This document shows positions 60,998 to 64,000 of a stretch of 64,000 nucleotides of DNA, piece after piece. Every line of letters begins with the position of its first letter. The stretch's first letter is position 1. The notes beneath the pieces are model-generated. The model had not been told where the DNA came from, did no database searches, and saw only the letters and a program-made list of their open reading frames with translations. The stretch comes from Gaeumannomyces sp. JS-464 (taxonomy: Eukaryota; Ascomycota; Sordariomycetes; Magnaporthales; Magnaporthaceae), in contig NGZR01000002.1 in NCBI GenBank assembly GCA_002197995.1, positions 7,440,001-7,504,000 on the forward strand, read 5' to 3'. Made by a program: the position numbers and the translations under genes.

Positions 60998-61359
60998 ACG
61001 TGGTTTACCACCAAGTTAAACAAACTACCAAATCGAACACGCTTTTACGATTTTTAGTTAATTAACGCGCATGTTAACCTAATAACGCTAAAAATCCATT
61101 TAAACTATTTAAAACTATATATATCGGACATTTTTACTTTTTTTTAACAAATGCGCGCATTATATCCGGTTTTACCGCAAATGCTATTTCGTTAACGAGT
61201 TATAATCGCCTTTTTTTTAACTTTTATAATCGCGCATTTTTTATTATAATTATTTATTTAGTTTTTATTAATTTAAAACATTTCGTACTTTTTTAATAAT
61301 AAGTAATTTTTTAAATTAAATCCGGGTTTTTTTTAATACTTTGTTCGTTTTTCGTAATT
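60998..61359 (-). mobile_element. Fot1/pogo-like remnant, copy 4
   Basis: The TIR ACGTGGTTTACCACCAAGTT follows a TA and resembles copy 1 after RIP. The sequence is the reverse complement of the transposase 3' end, including the knuckle region near 61,165. It is cut at about 61,360 by LINE copy 2; the rest is outside the window or lost. Confidence 0.78.
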
Positions 61360-64000
61360 TATTATTAGTTATACTGCCGTTATGTTTGTAAAAACCTCGG
61401 TGCCTTTGCTGTTTTTATATACATATAAAACCTTTAAACTCGTTTCCGGGTGCGGTTCGCATCCGGTTTGGTGGTTTGGAAGTAAAAACCATATTTGCTT
61501 TTTATATACGGTTTTTACTATGTTAAATAATGGTACTGTTTGCTTAATTCCTGCAATTGCTTTTAAAAGTTCCATCGCGAAAACGTCCTTATAATTAATA
61601 GTAATAATAGGAAAATACGCAAAGGAAAAACTGTAAAAAATGCATATTGCGCTTAAATAACGCCCCGGTGCCGGGTTTTTTTTTTGTGGTAATGTTAGTA
61701 ATAATGGTGTTAGTTCGGTTAGTTACGGTGGCCTGGTTATCCGCGTCCGAGGTTTCCCGGTTTTGCTTTAATGCTTAATCGCGTAGCTGCTTCGTAAAGT
61801 TCGGAGGTCGTGGTTAACGTTAAGTAATTCGACGTAATTATATTATTCGCTTCCGAAGGTAACGTTCCGGTTGCGGATTGTTTCCTCGCTTATAACGCGC
61901 ATTTAACCTTTTTATTAATTCGCCGTTTTCGTAATTGTATTACTTTTGCTTTATTTATATCGTGCTTTTCAATTATGCTTTTATTTCCTTCCAGGTGCGG
62001 GTTTTTACCGTTTTTTCCCCTTTTACCTTTAAAGGTTTTTGCCCTTTTTTTTTCGCCCTTTTTTAATCTTTTTTTATTACAACTTTTAATCCTTTTTTCC
62101 CACTTTTGCTTTTAACTTTCGCGCATCCTCCCGCCCGCGCTTTTATATTTGCCCTCCCGCGTTTCGTTCTTTTTCCGGCTTTTATTTTCCTGCATTATAG
62201 CTTCCAAAAACAAAACTCCCCGTTTTCCTCGCGGCGGCGCGCGCGGTAATGCGCGCGGCGGCCACAACGGCAGCGGTAATAATGGCGGCCTTGCGTTTGC
62301 TCCTCCTCGTAGCGATCGCAACAAGCACCCATTTTCCAGCTTTAACGATAACGACGACTCCGAAGCCGGCGTTGCTTCGAACCCCCGCGTTAAAGTTGTA
62401 AATACGGTTTTGCACCGCTTCGTTTTTTATTTTTTTGCTAATTTCTTTTTTTTTTCCTTTAGCTTTACCGTTTATACCATTAAAAAAAGTATAAAACGGC
62501 GATCGCTATTTTTTTAAGTTACATTTTTTACGATTTAATAATATATATTTCCCGTATCGTTCTTTTTTTTATCCCGCCTCGCTAACTTTTTAAGCCTGTT
62601 TGTAAAATTTGTATTGGTTGCATCCAGCGTTTCGCTAACGGCATCGATAATGCCGGCGCCGTCCGGGGATGCTATTATAAAGTTTATATGTTTTTTTATT
62701 TGCTTGCTTTTTTTTTTACTCGGTTCCGGTCGTGCTAATTTATATTTTTAGCTTTTCGCGTTTTAATTTATATGGGGTGCGCTTTTTCGCGCGGTGTTTG
62801 CGTTTAAATTTATTATTTTTTTTCTTTTTTTTTTATTGCTTTTTTTTATTGCTAACTTATCGGTTTCGTTTTAGTAACTTCCCGCTAATATTAAGGATTA
62901 GGTTTATAACGTTTTTCGTATTTATTAGCGTTATATTTAATCCTTTTTTAAAATTGCTGCCGATTTAAAAGATGTTTTAACGGAGGTCGTTTATGCCGTT
63001 AAAATTTATAACGGTTTTATTCCGGTGTTATATGCTTTATTATTAATGCTTTTTTCCAGCTTCGTTATACCATTTTAAAGCACGCTATCGCCGGTTACGT
63101 CCGATTTGCGAAAAACATTGGGAAACGGTTCGACGTCCTTTTTAGTGCTGGGTTTTCGCGCTCGTTCCCTTTTAGCTTAAGAAGCGCTTTTGCTGCTGTA
63201 GTTGCATTTAATAGCTCGGGTTTCGTTCGCTTCCCTTCCGGTAATATGGTGCCCCCGGCGTAAGCCATATCGGGTTAGGCTTTTAAAATTGTCGATGCGT
63301 GGGATTCGTTTTAACCGTATTCGAATAGAGGCGTTAGCTTTAAAACGGGCTAAAATACGAGTTTATTAATATTTCCTTTTATATCGCTGTTTTTTTCCGG
63401 TTCGCTAACCTTTTTATATTTGTTAAATGTCCTTCGTGTAAAATCCTTTTTAACTTTACTTTCGGTTGGATTTAGCTAAATATCGGAGGATGTTATTAAC
63501 GAAATGTCGAAAAAAATAAGTAAAAATGGAAATAATTAGTTTAGTCGGTTTTTTTCCGGTTGCGGTTCGCATGTAAAGTATTAACATCGGTCCACTTTTT
63601 TTTCCTTTCGTTTTTTAATAAGGTATTTTCGTTTAACGTTTTATAGTTATTTGCGGTTCGGTTTTTTTTTAATTTAGTGGCGTTTTTTTTCCTTTTTTTA
63701 CGCGTTTTTTTTCCACCTTTTTCGCTGCTTTAAAATTTATTAATTTTCCAGTTTTAAACATTATACGTGCTGCTTTTTAAATAATGTGTTTTTATTTCCT
63801 ACAGTTTAAAATATACCTTTCGGCTATCCGCTTATATTATTCCGGTACTATTCCGCTATTTATCTTAACGGTGCATTAAATTAGCACGTGTTATATTATT
63901 TCCTTTTATCCGCTACCCACTCGCATAACGGCGTTACCGGCGTTAAGCACGTTTTTGCTAAATAAAAAAGCATTTAAACCAAGCTTTTTCGTTTTAATTT
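61360..64000 (-). mobile_element. Tad1-like LINE, copy 2 (leaves the window)
   Basis: Its 3' end, with TTATTATTAG at the left border, matches copy 1 from 49,124. It includes the same GC-richer island (62,200-62,415), the 3' region and the end of ORF2 (LGLNAFLFSKNV near 63,970). It has about 400 bp (62,970-63,350) absent from copy 1; this stretch reads openly on the minus strand. The 5' part lies beyond 64,000. Confidence 0.78.

Noticed and set aside
18744..64000. Starship-type or other cargo-carrying giant element
   Set aside because: No tyrosine-recombinase captain, no host cargo genes; the whole block is explained by ordinary nested retro- and DNA transposons.
1..64000. CRISPR arrays, rRNA, tRNA genes, biosynthetic cluster
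   Set aside because: No regularly spaced repeats, no rRNA or tRNA cloverleaf and no PKS, NRPS or terpene synthase motifs were seen on either strand.

Overview
The window is nuclear DNA of a filamentous ascomycete, most likely a Sordariomycete. Genes are GC-rich, with short GTRAGT...YAG introns and CTAAC-type branch points. The repeats carry the signature of repeat-induced point mutation (RIP): TpA-rich, CpA/TpG-poor, CpG kept. There are two compartments with a sharp change near 18.0-18.3 kb.

Region 1 (1-18,000) holds eight protein genes, mostly single-copy housekeeping genes: MED6 (Mediator, +), a short-chain dehydrogenase (-), the DEAH helicase DHR1/ECM16 of ribosome biogenesis (-), proteasome assembly chaperone 3 (+), the tri-snRNP 27 kDa protein (+), GH63 glucosidase I of N-glycan trimming (+), Elongator subunit ELP5 (-) and a secreted-type M20 peptidase/amidohydrolase (-). 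They serve unrelated core processes and do not form a cluster. Several need single-base insertions in G/C runs to restore their frame, eight such sites falling in one 750-bp part of DHR1. The pattern fits uncorrected long-read consensus errors better than real loss of essential genes. The M20 gene, closest to the repeats, also has an in-frame TAG that looks like CAG changed by C-to-T.

Region 2 (18.3-64 kb) has no intact host gene that I can see. It is a nest of mutated transposons that can be unpacked from terminal sequences and target-site duplications. A Ty3/gypsy element G1 (18,744-60,982) contains a Fot1/pogo-like DNA transposon and a second Ty3/gypsy chromovirus A (27,426-60,449, minus). 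A contains another Fot1-like element, a same-family chromovirus B (34,274-41,484, plus) and a Ty1/copia element C (41,507-58,287, minus). C contains a third Fot1-like element and a Tad1-like LINE (49,124-56,262, minus). Right of G1 lies a Fot1-like remnant cut by a second LINE copy that leaves the window.

No undescribed defence, biosynthetic or regulatory system is evident. The most unusual signals are the fully parsable nest, a small antisense ORF shared by both chromovirus copies, the tandem-repeat TIRs that differ among Fot1-like copies, the hairpin series in the copia LTR, and the indel cluster in DHR1.
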